Below, in pieces: positions 63,596 through 64,000 of a DNA stretch of 64,000 bases (positions are counted from its first letter, which is position 1; each line of letters begins with the position of its first letter). The position numbers and the translations under genes were made by a program. A model generated the notes under the pieces. It worked only from the letters and a program-made list of their open reading frames with translations, was not told the DNA's origin and ran no database searches. The stretch lies in NCBI GenBank assembly GCA_002286855.1, contig NRSV01000058.1, forward strand, positions 166,570 through 230,569, read 5' to 3'. The stretch is from Bipolaris cookei (lineage: Eukaryota > Ascomycota > Dothideomycetes > Pleosporales > Pleosporaceae).

Positions 63596-64000
63596 ACGTG
63601 GTTCACAAGTGAGTCGCTAACGCCTCACCAGCGCGTCGACTTCAACACTATAACGCGTGATGTCTCAACAACGCAATACTCAATCTACCTATACTGAATC
63701 AGATCTTCAACTTGATCTTCTTGATGTTCTATCGCAACGTGTTCAGAGTGTAAACCGTGCTGCTACTATCTACAACGTCCCACAAAGAACTCTATCTGAT
63801 CGACGCGCTGGGAAACGCCCCCGACGCGACTGCGTACCGAAGTCGAAGCGCCTTGATAAGCTAGAAGAGGAGGCTATACTTAAGCGTATCCTTAAGGAGT
63901 CTGCGCGAGGATTTGCGCCTACAAAGCCTGACGTTCGAGCAATGGCTGATAAACTATTACATGAGCGTGGGAGCAACCCTGTTGGCAAGAACTGGATTGA
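63596..64000 (+). mobile_element. second pogo-like transposon, left end, continues beyond window
   Basis: Starts after TA (63594-63595) with ACGTGGTTCACAAG, which resembles the first element's termini (ACGTGTTTCACC). A transposase frame begins 64 bp inside the end. The right end lies outside the window. Confidence 0.75.
63660..64000 (+). CDS. pogo-type transposase, N-terminal part, intact as far as visible
   Basis: ATG 63660 opens 113 codons without a stop to the window end. It starts MSQQRNTQSTYTESDLQLDL, then YNVPQRTLSDRRAGKRPRRD (helix-turn-helix psq-like), KSKRLDKLEEEAILKRILKE and KPDVRAMADKLL...VGKNWI (CENP-B-like second helix-turn-helix). It aligns along its whole visible length with the decayed transposase at 59119-60810, but differs enough to be another subfamily. 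At two of that copy's stop positions this copy has the sense codons CAA and CGA. The catalytic DDE core lies beyond the window, so activity cannot be judged. Confidence 0.8.
   Translation, partial: MSQQRNTQSTYTESDLQLDLLDVLSQRVQSVNRAATIYNVPQRTLSDRRAGKRPRRDCVPKSKRLDKLEEEAILKRILKESARGFAPTKPDVRAMADKLLHERGSNPVGKNWI

Overview
This window looks like nuclear DNA of a filamentous ascomycete, most likely a Dothideomycete of the order Pleosporales. The evidence is eukaryotic genes with very short spliceosomal introns (46-121 nt, GT-AG with CTAAC/CTGAC-like branch sites), fungal-only families (HET, Scm3 with Myb and zinc finger, DUF3435, pogo-type transposons with RIP-like damage), and a flavodoxin-like protein of the Alt a 7 allergen type. 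The species assignment is inference. Exon boundaries were worked out by hand from splice signals and reading-frame phase.

Layout. 1-1391: 3' end of an uncharacterised gene. 1572-5844: centromere assembly factor Scm3 and autophagy protein Atg6/Beclin-1, divergent from a 0.3 kb promoter. 8258-12122: F-box/leucine-rich gene, then a WrbA-type flavodoxin-like quinone reductase. 12458-19638 (all minus): nucleotide pyrophosphatase/phosphodiesterase, a fungal unknown, eIF3d and Vma21. 20053-23613: Fun30/SMARCAD1-type remodeller. 24291-30979 (all minus): SH3BGR-like protein with a long Lys/Glu tail, an AP-1-like bZIP factor, and a Kv-beta-type aldo-keto reductase. 32030-34550: small secreted protein and a decayed HET gene. 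34851-41850: RING-like protein and splicing factor SF3B1/Hsh155. 43232-49740: GFA-type zinc protein, a coiled-coil membrane protein, Cgr1, a mitochondrial ornithine carrier and PXMP4. 51013-58283: an acidic unknown, a repeat-containing unknown and a rhodopsin-like membrane protein. 58591-64000: a transposon island in which a pogo-like element sits inside LINE sequence that abuts a decayed DUF3435 (Starship captain-like) recombinase, followed by the start of a second pogo-like element.

Most genes are unrelated housekeeping functions: centromere, autophagy, translation, V-ATPase assembly, chromatin, splicing, ribosome biogenesis, arginine metabolism and peroxisome. No biosynthetic cluster or operon-like unit was seen. 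Accessory material is concentrated at 32-34.5 kb and after 58.3 kb.

The most interesting signal is in the flavodoxin-like gene. Its stop codon lies in the heptamer TGACTAG, the canonical high-readthrough context. The same frame then stays open for 64 codons, encoding a Thr/Pro/Ala-rich linker that ends in a CaaX-like lipidation motif (CDIM). This suggests programmed stop-codon readthrough giving a membrane-anchored isoform beside a soluble one.
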